From Aptenodytes patagonicus (lineage: Eukaryota; Chordata; Aves; Sphenisciformes; Spheniscidae): a stretch of 64,000 nucleotides of DNA. The number at the start of each line of letters is the position of its first letter. The stretch's first letter is position 1. The notes below the pieces were generated by a model, which had not been told where the DNA came from, ran no database searches, and worked only from the letters and a program-made list of their open reading frames with translations. Below, piece by piece: positions 37,020 through 49,800 of the stretch. Where the stretch lies: the NCBI RefSeq assembly GCF_965638725.1, contig NC_134970.1, forward strand, positions 2,733,001 through 2,797,000. The letters run 5' to 3'. The position numbers were made by a program, and so were the translations under genes.

Positions 37020-40000
37020 GCGCACAGGGAGCGTCAGCGTGCGGGCAAACCCTCCTGAACAGACTCCTCTCTCCCATCCCTTCGTGAAGAGCTGCACTTC
37101 TACCTGGGGATACAACGTTTGCAAAGCAAGAGGCCATCACACCTCTTGAACTGACAAATTCCTCCTTCCTTCCTGCTCCGTTTCTGGTATTCAGAGCAAT
37201 GGGCTCTGGAGCAGGCAACAGAAATCTGCGGAAGCAGGAACTCAGGAAATGCCATCTCATTAATTACAGAAGAGAAGCGAGTTCATTTGAAGGCAGGTGC
37301 CTTAACACATGGGACGATTAGTCATTATTGCCAAGCGCTCTCCTTTGTCTCACACAATCGCACTCTTCTGCCCGCATAGACATTACGTAATTTGGGCATC
37401 CCCCTTCTTTCTTTTCCCTCCTCCCTCTTTTCCTGATGAAGTGAAATACAAGCAAATATTAAGAGCCTTTCACGGCTTTGATTCACAAGCCAAAGCAACT
37501 CTTGCAAGGTGCGGCAACGCAGCTTTGTAAGGTAATGTTGTTCTAAAATGTGCACTGACCCTTGGGGTGTCTGCACAGTAAGTGCAAGCCCCTGAATTTC
37601 CCTGCGTGTCTGTGTAGCACCACCTCCGCCTCTCCTGTGGCCCCTCTTCTACGACCCCCTGCACTGCTTTCTCTGTGACCCAACATCCCAGAAACCACTG
37701 CCTCAAACCACTGCTGTATTTCTGATATCCCAAAGACCTTGGTACTCTATCTCAGTAGGGCTGCTTTCTGGATTACGTATTTTTTTTTCTTACTAATAGG
37801 ACTAGTTTGTAATCAGAAACAAGAATTCCTTGTTACTGTGTGTTATACGCACACATTGTCCTGCCTGCCCGGTAGGTTGAGCACGTGTTCGAAAGACCCA
37901 GGGTCCGGTTCAAACCCCCCCTGAAGTTTTTTAGGGATCTTTTCTGCTGACTGAACGGCGCTTCAGATACGGCTCTTAGACTGTGAATGGCATGAAAGCA
38001 TTCATCCCAAGGGTGTTCTGACTCTTCCCATCCTCTTGTTGACTGGAACAACTGAAAGATTTAGTCTGGAACGTGGATGAGTGCTCTGGGGAAAGATGTT
38101 TTTCCCAAATAATTTTGATCACAAGTAGCAAATTCAGGGAGAGGGAAGGAAGCCCCTTCTGCACACTTTTCGTAATGCCATAGATCCAGAGCAGTAAAAC
38201 TGAAATTTGAGTGTATTTTATGCCTGCAACTAGGGAACAGCCCAAGTGACACCCTGTGCTATGCAGGGCTTCTGGTGACAAGCTCTCAAACGGTGACTTG
38301 TGTGCAGCAAGAGACAACTCTTGTATAGCAGGTGATATTTCCATTACAATTCTCTACTAAAAGTTTGATGATTTTCATTAAAATTCACCACAGACTGATG
38401 CTACCAGGACCATCTACCTCCCAGGCAAACAAGCCTGCCTCACTAACCCAGAGACAGACAGCCGAGATCTTAATCATTTCTAAAAATCTGACATTCTTTT
38501 ATATTTGAGTGATGCTAATAACAACTGCTATTTTAGTTTCCCTCTCTGATGCCTTCCCTTCTTACCCATTGCTGATGTTGTGACAGTAATGACAAGATGA
38601 CAATATAAAGCCTGAAAAATCTAAGCATAAGCCAAGGGTTAAAGGGACCCTTCTTCAGTGCATTTCAACCTCAAATATGGCTTTTATGAAAATAAGGTTA
38701 TAAAAAATTTAAGATAAAGACACATACTGGTATGTCTTCAACTGCAATGAAAACAATTTCTTTTGTTTGAATTTCAAATCTTCCTACAAGGTATTTCCAG
38801 CACTGGGATAAAATGCAAGAGACAACAAGAAAAAGTGAACAGTAATAGAAGTAAAACTGGACAGTCTGTTATCTTTCCATGAACGCAAAAAATAAAGAGT
38901 GGCCTTAATAATGAAAGTAAATTATATTTTTAAAGGTTATTTCTATTTTATTACTCTAAGATATTAAAACTATTAACAAGCTTTAATGTACAGTTTTGAA
39001 GTACATATACATCATTGAGCTGATTCACTAGCAGATTGCTAGAAGGCTTTCTGAGGAGAGAAAGTGGGGCTTTCCTACAGCTCCCAGATGTCTCATTTTT
39101 AAGGAAAATAGAGCTTCAAGAACCATCATAGCTAGACAACCATTAAAGGAAACAACATCAGGACCCTGCCAGTTTGGTTTTATGTAACACCTCATTAACT
39201 AAGTCACCATTTCTCTACCTCAGTTTCTGGTTATGTGGTGCAGGAGAGAGTAATAAAACCAAAGGAGGTTAGTTTCCAAAAGGAAAAACCCACGAACTAA
39301 TGGTTATTATTCATTTTAATCTTAGACAGCAGTGATTTTTCCAGAACCATGTATAGCTTGTTCTATAAGGTAAAATCAAGAGATTAATTCCCTTAAATTA
39401 TCTTTGAGGGTGATTACTCATGGTCTTTTGTTACTGCCTGAGTGCTCCTTTTACTTGCTCATTTGAAAAAAGCAACAAAGAAATTGGTGCGATGGAACAA
39501 GAAACTATCCTACAGTAGCTAATCAATATTTCTGTATCTCTGAGGTGGCATCACGTTAAATGAGGAAAATTCCAATTTCCAGTTCTTCATTCAAGGTTAA
39601 TTACAGGAGGCTGATTTCACAGTCTCAGGGCCTGACAGGCCAAACACAAGAAGCCTCAGAGCAACAGACCATGTATAAAAAATAGACTGTATTTCTTGAA
39701 GTTCCTACAGGCATAATGGATGGGATGTCAAGAGAGACAGCTTGAAGGTAGCCGCACTGACGATATGCTCTGCAATTCTGATGACCTAGGAAGAAGGATA
39801 CCTCGCTTCTGCAGCCACGGGCCAATTCTGTCAATAAATGTAACATCAGTGGGCAAATGGCATTGCTGGAGGCACAATGTGGCCAGTTCAAAGTCTGAAT
39901 TTCCAATTGCCCGGGCCACAGAATTAGGGAAGCTCAAATTCATGCTGGGGTAGAAAAATTTTCATTTCCAGTGTCACTTTATTGCTCTTAAAGTAACAGT

Positions 40001-40689
40001 GATGTTGATGTGTAATGGCTCTGAAGCCTTACTTGATAAATGCATGTTGTATAACCAGCTCAGAAATGTTTGTAATTTATTTAATTTAATATTGGTTTCG
40101 TTCTTTTTTGATAATAAAGAATGTGTGAACAATCATCTGCTTCTTCTGCTGCTTCGAGAGCAGGCTTTCCATGGCAGCTCCCGTCCAGTATTAAGCATCT
40201 CAGGACAGTTTACGCCATGGGAACATAAGATAAATCCTCAAATTCAGCACAAGACAGCTGTAAAGAAGCTGGTGAAACCAGGCAAGAAGGAACGCATTTT
40301 GAAAACCAGGCGATTTAAACCCTGTCGGGAGTGGGGCTAGCACACCCCAAGGCACACCACCATGCCCGACTCGGGCCCGTCCCTCAGCCTGGTCCTCACC
40401 GGCGTCCTCCTACCCAACTTGTGGCTCTTGCCACCTCACTGAACCGGGGGGTGGTTATTCCCCACGGGCACCCCTCTTCCCCCCAAGCACCCCGTCATTT
40501 TGGCAGCAGCATACTGAGCCCCAGCGCTCTCGGCCTCCCAGCGGGCTCCAGGCACGGCCCAAACCAGGGTGAGGGGACATTCCCATTATTGCTTGCTGCT
40601 GTGGGTACCAGACACCGTTCGCCACGGCTCCTAAACGTCCCCTCGAGAAAAGAAATACGCGGTTTCACCGAAGGAAGAGAGAACCAACC
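37020..40689. other. SLC26A9 3' UTR and intergenic DNA
   Basis: No gene recognised. Possible poly(A) signals for SLC26A9 are AATAAA at 38891-38896, 39252-39257 and 40113-40118; the last is followed by a TG-containing stretch. None is clearly the used one. The stretch 39720-39943 is open on both strands (71 codons on -, 77 on +) but matches no family I know. From about 40.3 kb the DNA becomes GC-rich towards the PM20D1 promoter. Confidence 0.5.
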
Positions 40690-40886
40690 CGCCCTCCCCA
40701 CCCGCCCGCCGCCATTTCAAATGTGCCGCGGCAGAGAACTACAACTCCCAGGAGCGCTCGCGGAGAGGGCGGGACCAAGCCGCCCATTGGCCAGCCTCTC
40801 GGGCGGGTGCGTGACGATTGGCGTTGGGCCACGCCCGTCCGCTCCTCAGCGAGGCGGACGGCAGCGGCGGCCGAAGTCCGCCGGGG
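40690..40886 (+). promoter_or_regulatory. PM20D1: PM20D1 CpG-rich, TATA-less promoter
   Basis: GC-rich DNA directly before the PM20D1 start. It holds ACTACAACTCCCAG (40738-40751), close to the ZNF143/SBS-type motif ACTACAATTCCCAG, then GGGCGGG (GC box), and two inverted CCAAT boxes, ATTGG at 40786-40790 and 40817-40821. No TATA box is present. This arrangement is typical of broad CpG-island promoters; the start site probably lies between 40830 and 40880. Confidence 0.7.
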
Positions 40887-43800
40887 ATGGCGGGCGGGAG
40901 CGGGAGGCGGCGGGTGGCGGCGTGGGCCGCGGGCCTGGGGCTGTGCGCGGGGCTGTTGGCGCTGCTGGCCGCCGTGCTGCTCCGCGCCTACGTCCTGCGC
41001 GCCCCGGCGATCCCGCGGCTGTGGGCGCGGCGAGGCGGCACCGCCGCCTTCAGTGCCGGCGAGAGGCTGGAGCTCAAGGAGGCGTTGCGAGGTGAGGGGG
41101 CCCGGCGGGCCGCCCTGGCTGGCCCCACCCTCCCGGCCCACCGCCTCCTCGGGGGCCTGGGGCCTGTGTGCTCCCCCACCACCACCCCCCAACCCCGGGG
41201 TCAGGGGTTGTTGCCGGCCCCCTGTTTCCCCGGCGTCGCGGCTGGGGCGTCCCGAGCTCGCCCCGGGGCCGCGGCGGCCCTCTCCGCAGGGAGAGAGGCT
41301 GGCTTCAAGGGCCGGCCGTGGGGCGCGGGTGGGAACGGGGCAGCAGTGAAGAAGGACGCTTTCTCAGGTGCTTTCCCCTGGGAGGAAACCGGTTGTTTAT
41401 TCTCCTGAAGCCAACTTTTTCCCCATGTTGGTTTTCTTCAGTGTTTCCCGCTCGTACACGCAGAATGCTCCAGGCACCCGTGACCGCATTTGCTAGCCAT
41501 CTCTTTGTCCACTGGATAAATCATTGTCGGGGTTTTTTTTTTTCTTGCTGGCTGAAACCTTGCACAGCATGTCGCTGCGGGCAGCCTGTCCTTAACAAGT
41601 CAGGGTGTGTTTGTGCTCTCTGACAGAGTCTTCTGCAGAAGACTTTGAGGATATTTAGATCTCATGAGGGCTGGCAGTTTGCAGGAAACCACAATCTGGC
41701 ATGAAGCAATGGTCCTTGACTGTTTGAGTAGGGGTTGGGTTCTGTAAATCTCATGTTGTTGGTTTGGAAGATTTATTGCCTAGCAAATTCTGTTTACATA
41801 CTTTTTAATGGGGAAAATGCGGGGATATGAGAGAGAGTTATTTCTGTGTTTCTTCTTGAATAACATGACCTTTAAAAGAATCTGTAACTTCACTTAACGG
41901 ATGCTCTTAGGAAAGGCAGCTGTGATTGGGACTAAGTTATACCCATGTTTTGCATGACAGTGACTCAGTGTTGGAGAGCAGCTCTGTCTGACACTGTTTA
42001 AATGACAGAGCAGACTAGAAGGAGCAACAAAAAACCTGTCTGTTTATATATCTTTAAGGGCTGGAGCAGTATGAAAGAAGGTGCTGTAACAGTCTTGCCA
42101 TCACAGCCTGACTTCCTATTGAAAAAGAACCTTGAACTGCCAACTAAGCTGCCTGCTTAGCTGCCAGAATAGTTTATGGCTATGAGGAATCAGTGCACCC
42201 TAGCAAAATGCAGCTGCTTCTGGGCAGTAGCATTTCTAACAATATCATTCAACACTTCAGGATGAAAAATTGAGTTGAAGTAACTAGAGAAATACCTTGG
42301 CTGAAACTGGAAGGAAATACCGGTGTGCTGCATGTGCACAGCTCGGCTGAAGTACATCAGTCTTTTTTGATAGTGGCAGCTCTTACTATCCTGTGAAATA
42401 ATCTTTAAAGCCTGGAAAATATTCAGGAACATAAATAATACTTTCCCTTTTGAAATGCAATTCAAGTATTGTTTGACTGATTTCAGTGTCAAATGATTTC
42501 TATTTTGTATTTCATTGAAGGTGCTATTAAAATCCCAACTGTTTCCGTATCTCCAGAGGACTTGAATACAACTGCCATGGCAGAATTTGGGAATTACATT
42601 CGGGAAGGTACTAAACTTTCATTCTTAGCGATCTCTGCTGCTCAATTTTATTTTCGTAAACAAACTGAAGAGAGTATGTATGGTTCTTGAATATAATGGA
42701 ACATATTTTTATTTTGTTTTTCCTCAAGAAAGGACTGGCAAAAATGGCATGCATAGGTCACCTCTGCAACAGTGTACTTTGGTGTAGCAACGGGCAAAGC
42801 TAGAACAGAGAAGGTTCAAATGTCTTTTTGCAATGGTGGTTTTTGGTCCTTGAGATGGTTAAATGACCTTACCATTAAGTAAAAAAAAAAAAAAAAAAAG
42901 GAAGACTACCCCTGCTTCTTCCTGCTTTTTTGGCAGTCCCGTCATTGCTACCTGCAAAACAGCTGCAGCACTGGTGAACAACAGTTCCTGGTTTTGCTTA
43001 GGAAAGTCTTAAATACAAAGTGAGATGGATTGGTAGAAGTCTGAGAACGAAGCTGCACATCTGCTTCCTGAAGCAAATTTGTTGCGGTCAGTCTTATTTA
43101 CAGTGCTCCCCTTGAGGCTAAATAGATGACTACTCTATGGAGTATATAATGATAAAACTGGACATTATTGTTAATTTTTCTTTTTCATGTTTTTTTAATT
43201 TTTTTCTTAACAGTCTTCCCGGCTGTATTTTCTTCAAAGTTCATTCAACATGAAATTGTTGGGAAATACAGCCATCTCTTTACTGTTCAGGGTTCTAACC
43301 CTGAAATGATGCCCTATATGCTGCTTGCACACATGGATGTTGTGCCTGCTCCCCCAGAGGGCTGGGATTTCCCTCCTTTCTCAGCTGCAGAGCATGAAGG
43401 TTTCATCTATGGACGAGGAACGCTGGATAACAAAAACTCTGCCATAGTACGTCGTCTTGGTAATATCATTTCAGAGAGATACAAAGCCTGAAAAAGGCCG
43501 ATTGGAGGAATCTATTCTCTTGAGATTTACTATATTGTCTCTCTTGCCCTTCTTTAAATGCAGGATGTTAGCGATAAATTCCTAAGCCCTGCAGTTTTCT
43601 CCCAACTTTTCCTAGAGATGAAGTGGAGTGGTCTTTTATTACTGAAGAAAGCAGAGTTAAAGCTCTTAGAAGATACAGAAAAACATTCACAGATGCAGAT
43701 GTATTTGGTTAAATGCCATATTTCAATTTTATGTCAAATGCTGTGTTTGAAACCAGGGATAGACCTTTTACTTTTTCCCAGGTGTCATATGGGCATTCAA

Positions 43801-46800
43801 AGCCAAACTTGGCCCTTTGAAAAGGCTTGAGTTTCAAAATAAACAATGTTTATTTAATATTATAGTCAAATAACCTTGTATCTTTTATTATCTAGTCTGT
43901 GGCAGAACTAAGAGCTGTTGTACTAAGTACATTTGGGAGGAATAAAGTACAAAAAAAGATGGATCTGTGAAGGATTTCTCATTTGGGAAAAGGTTGATGG
44001 AAAAATTAATAAGGAAAACAGTCCTTTGTGACTTGCAAGGATTACTTCCATGATAGCCCTGTATTTAAATTTAAACAGATGTTTAGCAAACAAGTGTCAC
44101 AGATGCTGTGGCTGCTTGTTAGGGCATAGGCCATACTCCTAGAAAGTTTCTTCAAGTTGTTTAATCATCAATTTCAAAGCCTTGCAACTTAAAATTTTGT
44201 TTTGGTGCTTCCTTCTGCTGTGAACTGCACAAGTAACTCCACAAATGCACAATAAAAATCAACAATTTCAGTGAACATGGCAAAAATGGGTGCTGACAAG
44301 GTAGAAGCAATATAATTTCTGCTGAAATGTAAAAAATTAACTAGCTTAAATTGAAAAAAACAGGTGAGATGGAAAAATGCGGCAAATGGTAGATTTCATT
44401 TCTCATTCTTCAGATTAAGTTTCTTGTTCTTCTGTTTCTGTCTTCTTAGCACTTTCTGTACAAAACATACTGCTTATTAAAATAAACGGATTTGATAGCT
44501 CAAGTCAGAGCCAAACTGTGTGTAGGATAGACAGTTTAAAGGAACAGTGAATTCCTTGGATAATTATAACTCTGTCATGCTTCCTGTGCAGTTTGTCACT
44601 GACTTCATCAGTCGCAAGAACAAGCCTACGCTGTATTTTGTGTATGTACACTGACACTGCGTAGCACACTAAGTCTTAAGCATTATTGACCAAGTATATT
44701 GCAGTGTGTTTTCCAGAGAATATGAATATAACCAGTAGGAGTTGTAGAAATAAAAGCTCAACTGTGAACAGGACAAAGTTTCCTTAAGGGCTCTGAATGT
44801 ATGATATTTCTTTTATGTTACATTGCTGCCTTTTACATTTATTCTCCTTACTAACACACAAGAATAGTACAATACATTCTGCTTTTTTTTTCTGCAGGGT
44901 ATTCTGCAAGCTCTAGAATTTTTGCTGAGAAGAAATTACAGACCCCACAGATCTTTCTATGTTGGCATTGGACATGATGAAGAGGTATTTTCTTTCATTT
45001 CATCAAAACAACTAGTTGTTTGCATTGTTCCTGTATGTAACAAGGCTTAATTTTTGAACATTGTTTAACTAGAAAGTCCTTCCTGTTTTTCTTGGTTATG
45101 TGGGTAGATACTGTGTCAGGCACGTGGTCATAGTTATATATTGATTGTTTGGCTTTAAGTGACATTGACAAAGGGTTTGGTGTGATGAGCAAAGAGAAAA
45201 GAAAACAGTAGAGTGTTATTTCAAATTCTTTTCTGCATGGAAGGTGCAGTAGGAGTCATGTTTTGGAGTATATGTAATACATGAAAAGCTGGCCTAAGAT
45301 ATACATGGTTGTTCCAAATGATCAGGAAGAGCTAACAGAAGTATTCCACTTTTGTTGTGGGTATACCCACTAGTAAACAGTACAGAGAGACAGATGAGGT
45401 GGTTTTGTTTATTCATTTTCAAAATATAAAGACAAAGAATTGTTAATAGTTAAAATGAATACCTCTTTAAAATGGCTAATTAATCTCTGGGGCTTATAGC
45501 TCTGAGATATCATTGTGTCCAAGAACTAATAGGATACAGAGCAACATTCAGTGACTCGTGAATGAGAGCTTTCCTCAGTGTGGATATAAATTCACCTGCT
45601 ACTAGGCCATTAACAACCTCCAATGAATTTTGCTAGGAAGAATCTTTTATCGACAGGTTGCTCTAGAGCTGTTCATTAGGGGATTTCTTGCATTCCTTGT
45701 GTTGTAGCACTGGTCACTGTTGACAGCAAAATGTTTTCCAATGTTCTTCCCAATGGTGTGGCTTAATCTGACCAGTTCCTCTGCCTGGATTCTCACAGGT
45801 GTTTGGTCAGAAGGGAGCAATGAAGATTGCAGCTCTGTTGGAAGCTAGAGGAGTGAAACTTTTCTTCTTACTAGATGAGGGAAGCGCAATACTAGATGGC
45901 ATCATTGCGGGAGTGAAGAAGCCAGTAGCTGTGTAAGTAAGAGAGAACACAGTTGACCATAATGAAAGTGATACATTTTCAATAATTAATTTGTGAGGAA
46001 TGACCTTGCTAATGCCAATAAAATACATTTTCAAGGCATGTAGCAGTGTTGGTGTTGCTAAAGCTACAGCAGTGGCACAAAGTGCAAGCAAAGGACCTTC
46101 AGTGTTTGCTTGCTGTCCCTCACAGCTGTGCTGACAAAAGCAGAATGTTCCACTTAGCTAGTGCAAGCATGTTAATTGTATGCTGTAGAGTCTGCTCACC
46201 AGAGAAGCAGCCAAGACATCAGTCCTCCGAACATGTAGAGATTGTGTTAAGGATTTGTTGTTGCTGCTTCTTCGGTGTTTTTTTATGATACTAAAAATAT
46301 GCAGAGTAGTTCTTTTTACCTATAGTCTGTGCGTGTGTGTTTGGAGTTGCATTAATCTATTTATTTATTTATTTATCTATTTATCATTGATCAGAATTGC
46401 TATCACAGAAAAGGGTTCAATAACACTGAACTTCACTGTGGAAAAAGAGCCAGGACATTCATCCTTTCCTCCTAAGGAGACAAGTATTGGCATTCTTGCA
46501 GCTGCAATGTCCAGGTGAGAGAGCTTCCCTGTCATCTTACGTTGAAGACAAGTCAGGCAGACTCCGAAGTCACTGATACGTGACTTTCTTGTTTAATATT
46601 TGTATTTAGAGTATTTTGCAAATTCCCCTTATGTATTTGAAATTGAAGTTTGTAGCTCACTTTGCAGGGCAGAAATGCAATCCCCAGCAAAGGGACAATT
46701 GCCAAATGTCTGGAGTGTCTTTTCACTTCAGCTGTTCCTAGTGTCAGTTGATTCCTTAAAACCAAGACAATGTCATGATGTCTATCATAATTTACTCTGT

Positions 46801-49800
46801 AGCGGTAGAGATTGCTTTGTTTGGGTTGCAGAATTTCTCTGGAATTTATCCTTGCGCATACCTGCTACCTCTAGCTGGTAATTATCCAAGCCAATAGACA
46901 TGGTGTAAAGACAGAATGTGACTGGGTAAATCATCTCATTACGTGTCTGTGTAGATGTCAAATTGGCTAATAAATACTTATTTTAGAAAAACTTAATATG
47001 TACAGATATGATGGATTTTGGTGTGATATTTTTATAGATTTCCATGTATTCTTTATAAGAGTCAGGCTTTTGGATTTTTTTCAGCTGTTCTTGAAAGAAA
47101 ATCTTTGCATGTGATTGGGATGCCCAGAGATCTGTCAGGGAGCTGTGCTCACAGATTTACTTACCAGGAGAGGAAAGTGTGATTGCATCTCAAATACATG
47201 GGATACTTTTCACAAATCAAATTCCTATCGACCTTCTGGAGCAATAATAGCTAGAGATTTTTTAAATTTCAAATGTTGATTTTCTTTATTGTAGACTGGA
47301 GCAGAATCCCTTGCGCAATCTGTTTGGCCATGGGCCAGAACTCATGACTATGGAGCACCTTGCATCAGAGGTGAGGAAAGAACTGTAATTTCATTCTCCG
47401 ATTTTCATATTAATAAGCAAAGAGTAACCCAGTATATGAATTTAGAGCACAGTTACGTAGTTCCTGGAAAGGAGAAGACTTAAGCTGGCCTTTCTCCCAG
47501 ATAATTGTTTCTGCTGGAATTGTTTCAGCCATAGCCAAGTGACTACACTGTCTTCTTGAAAACTAGAAATTTTCTGATTTGTGGTTTTTTTCTTCCACTT
47601 AGTTCACGTTTCCTCTCAGTCTCATCATGAGCAACCTATGGCTGTTTTCACCTATTGTCAGCAGGTGAGAAAATATATCCTTGATGAACATTCCCAGCCT
47701 CTCACCCTTAAAAGATGAAGACCACTAGCTATTTCTGGTCTTCCCAGGAAATCAGTTACACCATTTCGTAGTTTAGACAATGTCAGTGCTTTACGGTTAA
47801 TAACCACTTTGTTAATTGACTGGGTCATCATTCAGCTTATTGCCTATGTAATTGCGGTGCTTATGTTTTATCGATATTAAATGTCTTTGAAACATGTTTT
47901 TTTTTTTTTTCTTTTTTGTAAGAGTTCTTGCCTGGAAACCTTCCACCAATGCCTTGATTCGAACTACTACAGCAGTCACGATGTTTAATGCGGGAATCAA
48001 GGTAGCTTCATTTTGTTTTTTCTCCATGTAGTGCGATGAGGCAGTTGGGACATTTGGTTTCCACCTATTTATATCCAGTTATAAGCTCAGTACCGGCCCT
48101 GGTCTCAGACCCTGTGTGGTGTCACTACCAGTCTCCTTTTTACTTTAGGTGTGGCTTGGATTTAGCTACAGTTGAAAATTACTTCTTTCAGAAGCGTCTG
48201 ATCTCTGTCACAAAAAGATCTCTGTAAACTAGTGTTAAGATTGTTTACATTTTAGGATGGACAAGAAAGAGTGTTTTCTATGTAATCATCCAAAGTATCA
48301 ATAACAGTATTTGAAACTGTGTCACAGTCGTAAACACTTCCCTAGCCCAAATGGGATCTTGTGTTTGTGAGCACCGGTTTGGTGTTTACCTTCATTCGAG
48401 TAGGGTTAGTGTGCCCCTTGGACTGAGAGATAACAGGTTCTGGCTGATACAGCTAGATCTTGCCCTGATAAGGAGGTATAGCTATCCAAAAATACTGTAG
48501 GCCTGGAAAATAAACAGGCTGTTTGGTGTGTCCCTGAAAAAATCTGTTACTGAAAAGCATCACTGGACAAGAAAACAAGATACAGTGGCTGAACAGTGAC
48601 ACTGAGTGGCCAGGAGAGAATTGACACCCTGGTTTCTTGGTTTTTTTTTCTAAAGATTATACCTTCTTTTGTTTAACAAAATTATAAATATTCATTCTGT
48701 AGAAAAGAAGAGTTACGTGTCTTCAGTAACATCATTTGTTAAGCGACTTACATGTCTCGTACTTGGGGAAAAGTAATATGACAATTAGGTAAAAATATTG
48801 CTTAAAAAAAACAACAAACTTTCAGAATTTCTCAATATAAGATTTCTGAAGGGAGAGGGCTTACGTCAAGAGGAAAACTTCTATATAACAGCTAACTTCA
48901 TTTTTGTTGAATCGATGAATATCTCTTTGTGTAGTTATCTGCATTATAGATGAGATTTACAGTATTTTAACACGGAGTACAGAAAGAGATATCACACTTA
49001 ATGTTAGTGGAAACAGAGTGAAGCATTAGTCTGAGGCCTGGAGTTGTTTGAGCAGTTTCTGAGTTTGCAGTTGGCATTTTCATCTGTTTTTAACTTCCTT
49101 TTAAGTTTTGGTCCTTTCTTTTTTCTAGATAAATGTCATCCCATCTTCTGCAAAAGCAACAGTGAACTTCCGGATCCACTCTGCAGAGAAGGCCGCTGAG
49201 GTACTTACTGTACCCCCGGATGCGGGGCTGTTCTCCATCCCTTTCTGAGCAGAGTGGCACTTGGCCATTTGTGGCAGCAGATCTAGACGAATACTCTGTT
49301 CGTCTCTCCCTGTATTCATACAAGCAGCGGAAGGGGAAGATTTGGGAATTGCTCCTTTATGGAGGCTGTCAGAAACACAGCTTATCTAATGTCTTTTCTC
49401 CTCCTTTGAGATGGATTGCAAAGTGCATTGTTTACTATGGCTTCTGAATGTGGAGCAGAGCAAGAGGCAGGCCAAGCTTGGAAGTATGCCTTGCAGTTAT
49501 ATTGAGTAGATTTCAGAAGTCTTTTTGTGCCAAAGAGCACATGGATCGTATGTGACTTATGGAATGGAAACGTTAAGGTTTGTGACCTGTGAGAATGTGG
49601 GAGTCTTGCACGCTTCAGGAGGTATGGCATGCCTGTCCAGCCAAGGACGGCTGTGAAACATTGTCAGTAAATAGTATCTTCCCTTCCCAAACCTTTGCTG
49701 AAAGTTTATCTTTCTGGAAGCTTTTTCTGGATTGTTTACTTGGCTGACCCAACTACCAGGTAGCAGCAGGTTGACCACCTGCCTTTCAGTACTGAACCAG

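Noticed and set aside
37870-37920. tRNA-like segment with a B-box-like GGTTCAAACC (37907-37916)
   Set aside because: The five bases on each side of the supposed T-loop do not pair, and no acceptor stem or clear A box is present. It is not a tRNA gene; a decayed tRNA-derived SINE cannot be shown.
40331-41095. 254-codon + strand open frame over the PM20D1 promoter
   Set aside because: It overlaps the real PM20D1 first exon in another frame and owes its length to GC content; no homology seen.
43558-43830. 90-codon open frame in PM20D1 intron 3 as an extra exon
   Set aside because: The M20 domain reads continuously from exon 3 (ending 43446) to exon 4 (starting 44898); inserting this would disrupt the conserved region before GHDEE.
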